Source of the DNA: Rosellinia necatrix
Taxonomy: Eukaryota > Ascomycota > Sordariomycetes > Xylariales > Xylariaceae
Length of the DNA: 64,000 nt
Assembly: GCA_021209875.1 (NCBI GenBank)
Contig: JAGYVD010000008.1
Coordinates: 3,037,501-3,101,500, forward strand
Reading direction: 5' to 3'
Shown: in pieces, positions 11,352 to 24,369 of the stretch
Numbering within the stretch: the first letter of the stretch is position 1
Layout of the letters: each line of letters starts with the position of its first letter
Notes under the pieces: generated by a model
Told to the model about the DNA's origin: nothing
The model's input: only the letters and a program-made list of their open reading frames with translations
The model's database searches: none
Translations under genes and position numbers: made by a program

Positions 11352-13424
11352 ATGGCGGAAGCACTTGCTGTAGCCGCGAGCGGCATCGCCGTCGCTCAAT
11401 TAGCTGCAAAAGTAGGCAAATCTATCATTAAACTTAGACAGCTCTGGGATGAGCTGCAACACGTCCCATCCACAATTGCAAACCTTCTTGACCAGATCGA
11501 TTGTCTCGACCCCGCGCTCTGGGCTGCCGAAAATACCTTCAGCCAGGCCAGCCTTCCGCCCATTGTTTGGGACAACAGCATTGCAAGTCGCAGCACGGCC
11601 TATTGCCGCAAGGCTCTGGACTCTTTAAATGAGACCGTCGATGAGCTAGCAGCGCAGATACATCGACCGGGTAAGCTTGAGCGGAAACTCCGGCGCGTCA
11701 AAGTCATCCTGAAAAAGGAGCAACTTAAATGCCTTGAGAGTCGGCTCCAAAGTGCGGTCAGAATGCTGACACTCGCCCAACAATCTTATCTTGTGTTAGT
11801 AACCTACTAAAGTTACCCGCAGCGCGCCATGTTGATGACCTCCCAGTGCCCTGACGAGAGTTCAGCCGGAAATAATTATTCAAAGATTCACAGAAATCAC
11901 GACGCATCACATGGCGAAGGCACGTCAAGATGATCTTCAGTTAGACAGACCGAGAGGATTTAATTCACATCGCCATCGGCTTTCCTCCCAACCCGCGCAT
12001 CCAGATAATGACGACGGGCCTGAGCATCGCGGCCTGGTGCCACACCAATCAATGCGGAGGCAGGATGCCGTGAGTCGTGTTCGATTCCGATTACCGATAT
12101 GGCTATGTCGAAGGGCGTGGGAGCTCCAGAGCTCTAGATCGTACGGCAATTGGAGTATCAACCTGATCTCATATCGCACCGTCCCCAATGGTAGCGAGGT
12201 GTTTAGGATCGCGGAGTATGGGAAGCCAGAGGAGCTCCGTGCCCTATTCGATAGCGGAGTCGCCTCACCTTATGATCGTGACATTAGTTCCTCAACATTG
12301 CTTCATGTGAGCCACTCCATTCGAGCCTAAACTGAGTTTATCTCATATAATCAGATGGCAGTCTTAAGGGCGAATAAGCCTGTGATCGAGTACTTGCTTG
12401 GCACCGGCCTAAGTGCTACTGAAGTTGATGATGGCCAGTTGTAAGATAACAACCGTGTCTATTATAATATTTAATTGAAGATACAATGGCTAACGCTTGG
12501 GTAGTACCCCAATTGAAATGGTTTCCTTTAGGTATCGGCTTCGTGACGATTGGTCTACTATTAAGGGGTTTGAAAAGTTCTATGACATTAGACTTGCTGA
12601 TGCGGATGACGCTGAATGTAGCTGCTGGAATAGTTTTCACTCGAGAGACTATTATACATTGTTTAGACGCTTCGAGTGCCCGTGGCACGAAAATACAACA
12701 TTAGAATCCCGATTACGAGCGTTAAGGAACAAATCCAGCTTCTTGGAAGATCCAGCGGTCATCCCAGACATCTTGCAACCATACTGGAGCGAGGAAATCA
12801 GCAGTGTATGCACTGTTTCTATGCCCACCCGCCTCCCTCTGATACACTTGGTTGCGGCGGGGATGGCGCGCGCCGGAGTGGAATTCGTGGAGAAGTGGGC
12901 TTCCCTAGCCGATGTAGTGATCTGCAACACATCCGATGTCCACCACATCCGAGAAAGATGCGAGCTAACTCCCCATCACCATCTCTACCGGACCCCTATA
13001 ACTTCGCTAACTCCTCTGACGGCACTGATCCTAACGCTTCTGGGCCACATGCGGTTACCCCATCACTTGGACCAAGTTAACAACCGCCTGAAGCTCTGGC
13101 TCTCGAAGATCAAATCTAACGGGCATGGCCTAGAGGAATACGGGAGGCGTGAGAACGAGCTGCTTGCGGACAAGGAGATTAGGATCGAAAAGAATTTCAT
13201 GTTCATAGAATGGAATGTCGCGATGGGGGGGGTTTCGGCATATCCCGGTCCGGCTCAGGGGCTACGTATACGGGCCGGAGCCCGACGATTGGAGGGTTCT
13301 GTGGAGCCTTCCGGAGAGAGGCTACGCGGCTGATTTCTGGAGACTTGTCGAAGATGGGGTCCAGCTCGTGCCGGGGGCCTGGGTCGAGGATGACGATGAT
13401 GACTTCGACAACACTTGGTTTTAA
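11352..13424 (+). CDS. Ankyrin-type STAND-associated protein, four exons, one frameshift
   Basis: Exons 11352-11794, 11847-12306, 12355-12440 and 12505-13424 are joined by introns of 52, 48 and 64 nt, the last with a CTAAC branch near 12,490. The start MAEALAVAASGIAVAQL opens the helical N-terminal domain shared by many fungal STAND and ankyrin proteins. Splicing restores SYLVALTRVQPEIIIQRF at the end of that domain. The middle (LPIWLCRRAWELQSS, EVFRIAEYGKPEELRALF, STLLHMAVLRANKPVIEYLL) contains degenerate ankyrin repeats. It is followed by SRDYYTLFRRFECPWHE and a C-terminal YGPEPDDWRVLW segment. Reading passes from the frame upstream of 13,225 to the frame of the C-terminus only if one base in a run of eight G (13,225-13,232) is discounted. 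Exon lengths total 1909 nt, exactly one more than 636 codons. The gene is therefore frameshifted, unless the run is a sequencing error. If translated as read, it ends at 13,333 with an unrelated tail. The role is probably an accessory or receptor in nonself recognition, by family context only. Confidence 0.72.
13225..13232 (+). other. Run of eight G at the frameshift
   Basis: The homopolymer sits at the only point where the ankyrin gene changes frame. Seven G would keep the C-terminal segment in frame. Confidence 0.7.
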
Positions 13425-14008
13425 GGAATGTGCTAACTACCTATCTACTAGCGCATTACATAAGACTAGATTGAGCGAGGAGAAAGGAGGGGGCGGGTTG
13501 GGAAGGGGGGAGGCGATGACCGTGTTCGCGTCATTTGGTTTGAATGAAGTTGCCTTGTTGTAGTAGTATTACTCTATGGTACAAACTAGGTTTAAATCTC
13601 TTGCGTGTTTCCTGCCAGTTGCGAGCGCACGGCGCATTGAATACGTTAACTTTCACGAAGTGTGTGCTTCCAGTGATATAACTAATCTCCGATGAGAAAT
13701 GAGGATATTGGACAAATGCCGGCAACTTGGTATAGAAGTATATAAGATCAGAGATTGTGGGATTGAACACGCTGTGCATCAGCCACGTGGAGCCAACCCA
13801 TAACGAGGTCTTTGGGGCTGTTACAATATGAAAATATAATAGGATCGTGGATGCAATATATGACTTTGGGCCTTGGGTGCTGCAAAGGAAATTGATTGAA
13901 GAGATAGCGTATTGTAATATAGTTTTAATTAACAACTGTCAACATTCTCAAATGGTTTGAAAAGGATGACTTGTGATGACGGACGCTGCGTTTCGGGGGA
14001 ATGGCTGC
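13425..14008. other. Unassigned spacer
   Basis: AT-leaning 3' flank of the ankyrin gene. Short frames only, and no recognised motif. Confidence 0.4.
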
Positions 14009-14124
14009 GAGTAGATAGCGTAGTATGGAGGCAGGGCTTAATTCTATTGATTCCTGGGCCTCCCACCTCTAGCCCTTATATACGGCAATATACCACTAGA
14101 TTTCACCGTAGGGTAGTGCCGTGT
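14009..14124 (+). repeat. Dispersed ~200 bp repeat, partial copy 1
   Basis: Shares the ordered landmarks of the copies at 14,136 and 57,059: GTAGATAGC, CAGGGCT(T/C)AAT, ATTGATTCCTGGGCCT, CCTTATATAC and TAGGGTAG. The left part is divergent or missing. It lies immediately upstream of copy 2 in the same orientation. Confidence 0.65.
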
Positions 14125-14135
14125 ATTGAATTTCT

Positions 14136-14340
14136 AGAGTGAGGTCTAGTCGAAAGAGGGTAATAGTTGGATTGCAAGTAGATAGCCGAGTGATTATAGG
14201 GGTAGGGCTCAATTCTATTGATCTCTACGCCTGCCACCTAAAACGAGAGACCTTTTATCCTTATATACACTAATAATTATGCCACTAAAACTCCGCCTTA
14301 GGGTAGCCAGTACCTCGCCATGCGCTTTATATACCCGACA
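14136..14340 (+). repeat. Dispersed ~200 bp repeat, copy 2 (solo-LTR/MITE-like)
   Basis: Begins AGAGTGAGGTCTAGTC and ends near CCCGACA. It carries GTAGATAGCC, AGGGGTAGGGCTCAAT, CCTTATATACAC and TTAGGGTAGCCAGTACCTCG, in the same order as the copy at 57,059. The TG...CA ends would suit a solo LTR, but I see no target-site duplication and no coding part. Confidence 0.72.
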
Positions 14341-14748
14341 GGTAGCCGGTGCTAAGCTATGTTGCTTTTGCCCCTGACATAGGTCAAAAGATAACTAAAA
14401 TGAACAGTTTCCAGTACACCAATATCAAATTCCCAGTATCTGCCCCAATGCCATTTACCTTATTAGTGCATATTCTATGTCAGTGGTTACCACCGCATTC
14501 GCTGGCTATTCTGCGCCGGCGGAACTATCGCATTACTAGCAATTACTCGATAACCAGGGTGGTTGTAACACTGGAATCGGCTGTGCATATAGAACTCCAA
14601 GACCCATTGGGTCTTGAAGCGTTTGGAAATCAATTGCTCACCATATTAAGCCCTAAACAGCCATTTAGAACTCGACGATCTATTTACTCATAGTGCCCCC
14701 GCCCCGTCCAATATATTGCTTCTAAATCTTCTTCGCTACCCATTGTTC
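14341..14748. other. Unassigned spacer downstream of the large STAND gene
   Basis: About 400 bp with no motif recognised. It is the 3' flank of the gene ending at 14,749. Confidence 0.4.
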
Positions 14749-17700
14749 TTACGAAAAACCGTTATCAATTTCATTAATTACGTTGATAACCTTTCCCGCA
14801 AGTGTGTTCTTGATCTGTTGGAATCGGTGAGCATAATGAAACATACTTTCTCCCCGTCGTTGTTTCCATTCCCACTTCATCGACACTTGAGCCTGCATGA
14901 TTCCCAGCCATCCCTTGGTATTCTTGGCGCCCTCCCCCGCAATCGAGTTGACATTCGTAATCTTGGGCTGGACCGTATAGCGCTCGACCAGTAACCATTG
15001 TAATATTTCCTTCTTTCTATGGGGGGTCATGACTGCGCAATCCTGACCAATATCTGACCCAAAGGCAAGGTTAGCTCCTCGCCGTACTAGATATTTGACC
15101 ACATCGAACTGGCCGTGAATAATTGCAACACCCAATGCAGTGCCTCCTTCACAAGCTCTCATCTCGATGTCGATACCGATTGAAAGTAGATTCTCAACGG
15201 CTGTGGCAGGACCCCTGGATGCGGCAGTATATAGCAAGCTATCTTTGCCGCAAGAAACAGAGCTTGACACTTTGAGTGGCTCTCCTTGCCCAAAAAATCG
15301 ATGAGCGAGTCGATATCCTTTTGCGATGTTTTCCAGGGCAATGTCGTCCCATGCCATCCGAACCAGTTTGAAGCGAGACCATTGGATTTCTTGGATCCGA
15401 ACACACTGCGGGTATTCTCTGAGAATATGTCGCAAAACCCAATGGTTAGAAGATTGCATCACATAAAAAATAGTAGATATATCAGCTAAAGCCGCCTTGT
15501 AGAGGTCAAAATCTCTGGGAAACGGCGAATGGCAAATTTTTAGCTGGGGGCGCTCATCTGCCTCACTCAGTGTTATTGAAATAAGGTCCGTGCCAAATGC
15601 ATCATAATTAATATTCTGTTTAAACTTCAACAACCGATTCACCACTTCAGCGTGCCCAAATAAGCAAGCAAGCATGAGGGGCGTTCGCTGTTTAACTGAA
15701 GACAATGGTTCAAGGCATGCTCCCAGCTTAATGAGAAATTCGAGCACCTTGATTGAGCCACTCCTCGCCGCATAATGCAAAGGAGTATAACCTTCGAAAT
15801 CTGCGAGCTCGAGGTTTGCACCGTTTTCAATCAGAAGTGTAGCAGCATTAATGGCGTCTTGATCCGCGGCCCAATGCAGGGCTGTCTTGCCGTATACTAG
15901 GGCCCTTTGGTTGACCACAAGCTTGACGTTATAGGATAGTTGATTCAGTTCAGCGAGAAAAATTTCAAGACCCTTGCAATTCCTTCTTTCCATAGCGACA
16001 AGCAATGGTGTTTGTTTAAGACAACTGAAATCGCCGCCTTCCTGGAGGTAGCGGCGCAGGAGGGGAGGCAACAGAGTATGGTAATCCTTCTCAGCTATTG
16101 CTGCTTCTAAAGCGGTAGAATAAGGTTGCATATCTGCTTTTTCGAACACGATCGAGACCTCGGCTCCTTTTGTAAGTAGCCACTCAACTGTCATATAAGG
16201 CATGCGCTCGTGAAGCGCGAGCATCAAGGGGGTAACAGGACAAGGTTTGCACATTTCTGAATCGATCGACAACCCATTCGTGATCAATATCTCACAAGCA
16301 TCTAGATCGCCTTTGTGAAGATGGAGATAGAATGAATTTGACATCGTCGCAATATCTTTACGCTTTAGTTGATTCATAGAAAATTTAGCATTTTTACTGC
16401 AGCTTTTCAGAGTATTGATCAGCTCCAGATTTCCGGTTCTGTAGGCGTAATCGAGAGGGGAGAGCTCATGTTTATCAATCTTTATCTCAGCTCCAAAACA
16501 CAGAAGCTCGTCCACGGCACCACGTTGCCCGTTCTCAGCTGCAAGATGCAGAGGCGATTTTCCGTTTCGTGATATGGAGTTAACGTCACAACCATGATCA
16601 TGAAGGAATCGGATTATGGACTGTTGTCCGTACCGAGCTGAGTAGTGCATAGGCGTTCGAATGCTATCATCTGTATTAATGGAGGTTAGCAACGGATTTG
16701 GTTTCGGACTGAAGAAGATGTGGGCATTAGAAAAGGGGTCATGTGGTGAAATGGCTTTGTGTAACTGAATGGAGTCATGGGCAAGAAATCGCAACGCGAG
16801 CAAGGTCTAAATTAAACTCACCGACTGACTCGAGGCTAGTAAGTCATTTTTCATTCATATAAAGCTTCATACAGTCCATAGAACCCGTTCGAGCTGCTAG
16901 ATGAAACACATTGGCCCCCGAAATGGACTCGCTCGGACTCTTCCAAGTTTGATCCCATACGGTTGCTAAATTGCGAGATTTTGAGTGCTCATCTATCAAT
17001 TTCAAAAGCGAGGTATCGTTTCGCAAAATTGCCCCGACAGCAGCATTATGCCCATTCGCATCAGCAAGCCATGGGGTTGCCCCTAAATGAAGTAAGGCTT
17101 CTGCTGTTGCCAAGCTGCCCTCACGTATGTGGCATACTAGCGCAGGCTCGCGCAAAGAATGAAACGTCACGGCATTGAGATCAACACTAGCGTCATGGAT
17201 CTTTTCAAGCTTCCAGGGCGAGGAATTGTGATAACCGCCACGAATTCCTACAAAATGCACAATAGTGTGACCATCAAGGTGTTGGTTGTGTTCGTTGAGC
17301 CTATTCGCCTTGGCATAGGAAAGGAGACACTTGAAAGTGTCGTCAGATATACCTATCACTGGTAGGCAGGCTAGCTCTAAGGCGGACATGGCATCCACTC
17401 GCTGATGAACATCGACGCCCTTCTGCAGTAAAACCCTCACCAACGAGCGATCTTCATGGAGTACTGCATGATATAAAAGCCTGGTGACAAAGTCGTCTTT
17501 GCTAGCGCTGTCCCAATATGCTGTCATGGATGCCAGCTTCAAGAGCATTAGAGAAATACGTTTCCAATTATTCAATGTTGGGACTGTTTCCATCCTATCA
17601 TCGTATATCTGACACTGATATATGGTCAGCCACCTGGGGCAATCTTTAGATATGGCTTTGTGGAGTTCAGTTGCGAATGGCACCACCACCGAGATTCCGC

Positions 17701-20700
17701 GGCTTGAACGTTTTAATTAAACCAATCTCAACGAGATGCGCGAGTGTTTGCTCAACCCACCCAACCACACCTTTGTCTTTGGGGATGTATACAAGGGCTT
17801 TTGAGCAGAAGAACGGCCAGATATCGCCGACCATCGCCGACCATCGCCTTCGCTTCGAGATCCTGACAAGCTGGAAGCAATGCTTCGAAGACCTGTGAGT
17901 TCATCTCTACGTCCTCGTGGACGGTTCTCGCTAACAGCGATTGAAAAGGTATTTGGCCGTTGTCGCGTTGTCGGTAGCAATGTGGGAAGATCTCCACAAG
18001 CAACTCTACGCATGGCACTGATGCTTTCGGGTGGATGTAATGGAGTGGGCTGCCTAGCTTGACGTCGAAACCATCCGGCTGAATCCCCATCTCTATCAGC
18101 TTCTTCACAACTTCCAAGTAGCCTGATTGCGCTGCTAGTCGGTATAAAGGACTGTAACTTTTGAAAAACGCCGCGGTGCGACAGTGGTTCACTAGGAGTT
18201 TTATAGCTTCCCTGTTGTTGTGGTCGAGCGCAACACCAATTGGCGTTTGGCCTGTATCAGACACGACTTGTAACGCCTCATCCATGTCTGGAGCCCAAGT
18301 GACGAGAAGTCTTAGCACTTGTGCATCGCCATTTTGAGAAGCGGCCCAATGCCAAATGGTGCCCCGGTAGCCGAATTTTGCCAGAGTAGAAAGGCCCTGC
18401 CGGAGAAGAATTCGAAGGATATCCCCATCCTTTCTGGCAATGGCCAGATGTATTGGTTTTCTACCATTCGGCGTTGTAGCGTCGCCGTCGATCCCCATCT
18501 TCAACAACATTTCAAGAACGTCCGCGGAGCCTGCGTCACAGGCTAAATGAACGGGAGTCCATTCGTCTCCTTGAATATTAAATTTAACCGTTTTGATAAG
18601 CTCCTGTCTGTCTTCATCATCATTGTCCAAAATCTCCTCCAAGGCCATGACATCGTTATTCACTATTATTGAATTGAGCATGTCTTCGCTAGTATCGGTT
18701 ACCTCAGCCATCTCAGGGGTCAGGTCCCCCCCATAGAACACGTGGGTCTTGGCGAATTCGTATACTATGGAATAGAGGCGTGTTGTAGTGTCCATTTTGC
18801 CGTCGATGCTTTTCAGACACTTCAGTAAAGATACATATGTATCTCGCTCATTCGACGCATCGAGCAGACGAGGCATTTCTGCATTATACCTCAGCCACCA
18901 TTCCATTTGGTTCAAGTCTTCTGCCTCAATAGTCAAACCGGCCCGCACAAGATCGGGGACCAAATGAAAAGGATCCATCCGCCGTGATGACAAGTGCATC
19001 AATCCCATCAATGTTCTTCTCTGAAACGGTGTCGAGAAACATGCGGCTGCCCTGGCCCCTGCCGCAAGAAGGAGGCGCACAGTCTTCTTTTGTGATATTA
19101 CAGGCGGACGAAGGTTACTACCGAGCGAGAAAAATTTACCGATTGGGCGGCGGCTGGTGAACCCATCTCCACAGAGAAAGACGTCGAGCCCACCTAGTGC
19201 GCAGTGGAGAGGGGTGCCGAAATCGCTTTTGAGGTTCACTTTCGTTCCTTGCTTCAGGAGGTAGTCGCAGAGGCTCGGTAGGCCTAGCATCGACGCCATA
19301 TGAAGAGGTGTAAAATTAGGTCGGAGAACAGCAGTAAGGAATGTGACAAAATCGAGTTTTTCTCTCGAATTTGGCACCCGCGGTACCTCGTCATGAATGT
19401 TGACACCCGCGCCGATGTCAAAGCCCCAGGGACCCACGATGCCGCCCTTAGGAAGGTCTTTGGCGGAATCGGGCATGTCGAGTAAAATGTATTGCCAATA
19501 CTCAGATACGCGGCCATCGACATAGTCAATGATCCATTGACAGAGGCTAGTTGATTTTCGGCTATCGAACAATGCCCGAATGAGCTCCAAAGTCGCATCA
19601 TCAACACCGATGTCACCGCATTTTTCTTCATGGCCCAGTTCCGCGACGCATTGGACCCATTTGATTGAACAGTACCTGTATAGCGGCCTAGTTCGGGCCC
19701 GGACACGAATAGATTCAATATATTCCATATCTGCCCGAGGATTCTGCGCATGGTCACTTAGCATTAGGTATCGCAAGCACATTTGACTCAGCGCATTCCC
19801 AGCTCTAGGAGCGGAGGTATGGTAAAAGCCGAGTGTTGCGTTCGTGGGGTCAATTCCGTCAAGAAATTCTTGAACGGTGAAATGAGAGAATTCTAGTTTT
19901 TGTCCATCTGCTGATCTTTGGATAAGGCTGCTGCAGTTGAGCATGATGTCGTATTCAGATACCAGATCGTCCGTACCGAGAGTATCTGAATCTTCTCTGA
20001 TTGAAAGGGCTTCAAGAAGGTAACCCAAGTAGCAGAAATTAGCACGAATTAATAAAAGAGTCTTCTGGACCAGCTTGCGAACTGATGTACTTGATTGTTC
20101 GGCTTTCACGAGGATGCGTTCGTAGGTGGCGGGCAGCGTTGGCGGAAGTTCGGACAAGGCATCCCGCCGCTCTCTATCCGTCAGAAGTTCGCCAAGATAG
20201 TCCAACTGGCAAGATACCCAACGAAACCTATGCCCTGTTATCAGTTTATCTTCATACGTGACCTCAGAAGAGTAAACTCACATCCCCTTGGCGCCATGCA
20301 CGAGTTTCGCTACAATGTCATCCTTCAAATCCGGACTTCGCAATCTAAGCTTCTTTGATTGAATGCGACTTTCTAGCTCAGCGAGAACATAGAGCTGTAT
20401 ATCATCAGTATGGGCCTCCACCTCAGTATGATTAAAATCCGATGCAAGCCTATCGCGAATATGGATTACATCTCGACCAAGCAGCATCATAGAAATTGAA
20501 CCATTGCACTTATTTAGAGACAACTGTAATAGAGTGGAAAGGATCTCGTCATTATCGCATTCATCAAGACCATCGACTATGACGAACACTTGATCAAACA
20601 GTCGACACATTCTTTCGAAGGCCTTCAACAACAGCCCGAGGGAAGGTTCTGCTGCCAGAGGTTTCTGGGAATACAATTCCTGGTGGTCATCTTCCAAAAT

Positions 20701-21642
20701 CTGGAAGGCCTCTCGGTTCTGCCTGGCTAGCTGTGAGGCTAAAGATGAGATTAGGTTTCTGGCTGAATGTGTGGCTTGGTCCCTGTATGTGCAGAAGAAA
20801 TATGTTGTTGCTTTTCGGTCATCTACCGAGCTGAGCTTCAGGCACTCTTGAATGATCAACCCTGCAAGGACCGATTTGCCAGCTCCAGGAATGCCGCTGA
20901 TCCATCGCCTTGAGCCTGGCATCCCTATCCATTCTTTGAATTCCCTTGACTCGGTAAGCCACAGGCCTGTCATTGGATGACGTAGTTGCTGTACCCTTTC
21001 AAACTCATCCCAAGGATTGGCGAACTTGCCGAAAAAATGAAGCACTTCTCGCCGCTGCCGATCGAGGAATATTTTGGCGTCAGTCTCAATAATTTTCTTC
21101 ACATCGTCCTCAATGCCTCCTAAACGTTGACTGGTTTCTTCTTGGCGTTGGCTTGCTGCTTCCTGATTGGACAGGCATAGTGCTAAGCGGGTATATGAAT
21201 TCGCACTGAGGGCAACATTGATGGTTTGTTTCTGGCGCTGAATTGATTCGATTATCTTTTTCGTCTCCCCGGATGAGAATGGCCATAGTAGGTGAGTTTG
21301 AATCATGGTGCGAGTTGACGACGAATCAAGATCTTTAGTCGCCTTTTTGAGGCCAACCTCGACGCGATTCAAGACATTCTGGCACTCGTAAATATGTTGG
21401 AATCTCAAGTTCGCCGAATCCTGCAGTGAGGATTGTTCTGGACTCGTGGTAATTTCTAGTTCGCGTGCCACCAACGACAACTGGTGAAGAAGGACGGAAA
21501 ACTGCTTCACCTCACCCAGAAGGTCTTTGGCGTCCTTTGGTGCGTCTTTGACATCTTTAATGTACTTCACCGTGAGGGAGAAAACGGTGCCCGCAAGTGC
21601 AACTATACCTGCAACTGAACCTGAAATCGAAACCGGATCCAT
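14749..21642 (-). pseudogene. Large NACHT-ankyrin STAND gene, broken by three frameshifts
   Basis: Exons 21642-20282, 20227-16822 and 16764-14749 are separated by introns of 54 nt (20281-20228) and 57 nt (16821-16765). The start MDPVSISGSVAGIVALAG opens a SesA-like N-terminal helical domain. From that start, Walker A GIPGAGKS lies at about 250-257 and Walker B VFVIVDGLDECD at about 352-363. Across intron 1 the junction reads AKGMFRWVSCQLDYL, the expected post-NACHT segment. Exons 2 and 3 then hold many ankyrin repeats, for example TPLHMASMLG, TPVHLACDAG, SPLHLAAENG, TALHWAADQD and TPLHYAARSG. The frame breaks at a 10-bp tandem duplication (17,823-17,848), about 17,676 (one base) and the A5 run at 16,846-16,850 (one base). 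Allowing for these 12 bases, the exons total 6771 nt, exactly 2257 codons. Outside the breaks the frames are clean, so inactivation looks recent. Intact homologues would be cytosolic NLR-like switches with an ankyrin sensor. Confidence 0.85.
17823..17848. repeat. 10-bp tandem duplication causing a frameshift
   Basis: ATCGCCGACC occurs twice in tandem, followed by ATCGCC. On the minus strand, reading through leaves the gene frame and reaches a stop at 17,752. Dropping one unit links AKAMVGD directly to IWPFFCSKALVYIPKDKG and keeps the frame open. Confidence 0.85.
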
Positions 21643-24009
21643 GATCGAACCACCTATTATTTGCGCGGTCGAATTTATTCCTGAAAGGCGTCTGATTGTA
21701 TGACCAAACACGAAATGGAAAGAAGGAAAAGGACGAGAGATATTAATAAAAAGCCACGAGAACGTGATAATAGATCAAAGCAGACTTTTGGCACATGCAG
21801 CTCCAACTTGTCGGTAGGCAGACCTTTGTAGGATTATATGCGGCTTGCTCCGATTATATCCGGAGGGCTGCCGGATGGAATGCCACTGCCACAGTCTAGG
21901 CTATGGTTACGTAGTATTGTAAGTAGTTGGGGGCGATCAAGCGCCCAAGTTGGGAGGCCTCCGTGTTTGCGATATGGCTCTCTTTGGCATCACAGCTGCT
22001 TGGGCCAGATTGCCAAATGTATGGCGCAGGGTGTATTGTTACAGCACGCATTATCTCGGCAATATAACTAATTGCGTTGGATTAATTTGTGTGGCTCGGT
22101 GTGCAAAGAGCAGAACTGCTTTCCGCCGCCCCTGACCCCACTTGACAAACACGGGGATGACAAGTTCATTTGATAGCCTGATGCAATACCCCGGCAGACC
22201 ACAGTCTCCGGCTTTGATTAACCCTGGCGATTTCGGTGAGGCTATGGTGATTTCAGTGCTCTGCTTCGCCTCCGAGCTAATGTCACCCGCACCGGTGCCT
22301 AAAATTTGTCACATCCACTATGCCTCAGCCGTCATCGATTCTACGGTAGTCCTACGACAAACTCACCCCTTATGAGTGTTTGTTTCGGCTTTTACGCGAC
22401 TATACGGAGGTATAAATGGTTAGAGGTGTTGTCTAGGGCGAGGAGTTTTAGGTATGACATCCGGATTATCAGCGAAAGGGAGAAGAAGGCATTCATATCC
22501 TACTAGGATAACCTGAGCCTTGGAGTGGGGTAAATTATGTGTTTGGGGGCTGCTGCAGTCAAGTGCATGAGGGGGCCAAGGCGTTGAGACTACACCGAGA
22601 TGGCGGGTGGTTAAAGCCTGGGGCTGCCACGTAGCCGCGCCATAGCAATGCCATAGAATCAGATTTCCAATTGGGAGAGGCTGTTGCAACATCGCCGTTT
22701 CTTTCGCAATATCAAACACTTCATGAAGAGGCCGCGGCAACACGGCGACTCTGCTCCTGCTCTGCCACTTACCGCCCTCCGCAACATATCCGATACGGTT
22801 ATTAACCCCTGAGCATATCACACTATATAAAATGTTCACTCTTAGGCTATTCAAACACAAATTTTGATCCTTAGGGTCTTGAATGTTAATACGGACTTTC
22901 GAGACTAGGAAGATTTTAAATTAAATTGCCATGTCGTGGTCTTAGTACTATCCCATGAATATCTAACTTTTGCTTGAGGGGAACTTCACACAACGATTCG
23001 GGCCCCTCGAGCGCAAGCCTAATGACAAAACTTTCTACTATCTTGTATCTTGCACTATATCCACGAATCTATAACTAATCTGATGTCAACATGGCGCGGA
23101 ATTCGGATACTCTAGGAACGGTGCTCATTGCCACGTGGGATGATTTTGACTACGGCGCCCTCGTGGAACTCATTTCCAGAATGGGGCTGAATTTTAGGCC
23201 ATTTCGGCCTTTTAAAATAGCTAAATATTGTAGAAACGATTGCTACTGATGAGAAACATTTATTGACAGCACTGGAACGCTTGTTGTTGTCGCAGGAGAC
23301 ACCAAGAAGATGCCGAGACTTGGAGGTACCGAATAGAAGTTGGATGGATTAAACCATATATTGGGGGCAACTAGAGCTCCGAGTCAAGGGTCTAAAGGTA
23401 ATTGTATTGACCTAAGTATGTGCTAAACTCTATCCCATTCGCACTCGATTTATTGATATTTACTGTAAGGAAATCGGAGCTAAAGAAATATATTACTACC
23501 TATGAGCTTATGGAGTACGTATAAAAGTTAATGTTGCGCCTCGAGAGGATCAGCGATAGGATATAAGCCGTAATATAAAATGAAATCACTGTCCTTCAAG
23601 CAAAGGGTTATAGTAGACTTGCTTTCCAGATCACTGAATTCTGAAATTTAGAGGCCCTGGTACTAACTTGACAATATTTGAGTCCAAAACTCGACGAATG
23701 CGCACCAGATAGTATCGCGCAGCTTAGTAACCGCGATGGTCAGGTCAAACTAGGCTGTCATTCTGTCACCCCAGTGGATGTGAACATATATGAAACCGTA
23801 CATGATCGGGTCCCCGGCTTCACAACTCAATTTTAACTGGCAGAAGGCCACCAGCCCTCCAAGTTATAACAACTGTTTCGGTTTTATGTATATCGTTAAA
23901 AATCATTTTTGACATCCTTAACTTGTGTCTTATCTATATTACCAACAGGGTATACCGCGTAGTATAAATAGCATGTATTCTGGGGGGGAGCGTGAGCTTA
24001 ATACGGGTT
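21643..24009. other. Promoter side of the STAND gene grading into AT-rich DNA
   Basis: No supported gene. The longest frames (146 aa minus at 22,420-22,860; about 47 aa plus from 23,091) have no recognisable motif. AT content rises towards 24,000, the edge of the mutated block. Confidence 0.45.
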
Positions 24010-24115
24010 GCTTTTAGTACAAGGCTGCAGCTAAAAGTGTAGTAAACGTATGCTTATTTTTTAGCGTTGAATTTAATATGTAGTTAAATTTAAAAAGCTA
24101 GCCGGAAAAATGCCT
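24010..24115 (+). repeat. ~106 bp repeat, less-mutated copy at the block edge
   Basis: Aligns with 24,370-24,475. The landmark GCTGCAGCTAAAAGTGTAG pairs with GCTATAGTTAAAAATATAA. Differences are transitions apart from one T-run length change, and this edge copy keeps the G and C. Confidence 0.78.
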
Positions 24116-24191
24116 TATATTATATATGCTATTTATTAACTAGAAAAACCTAATTTTTTTTTAATGGCCTGTTGTTATTAAATAATAAATA

Positions 24192-24293
24192 AAATAAATT
24201 TAAAGCTATTTTAAGCTTAATATGCTTAAAAATTAAAATTATAAAAAAAAAAATTAAATAGTAAAGCTTTAATTTTAATAAAACTTAATTATT
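24192..24293 (+). repeat. 102 bp edge repeat, heavily mutated copy
   Basis: Aligns without gaps to 37,824-37,925. I count about 29 differences by eye, all transitions. At all but one site this copy carries the A or T. Confidence 0.85.
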
Positions 24294-24369
24294 TATATTA
24301 TTAATAAAATATATTATATAATATAAATAATATATATTTTAAAAAAAAACATAAGTTTAATATAAATTA

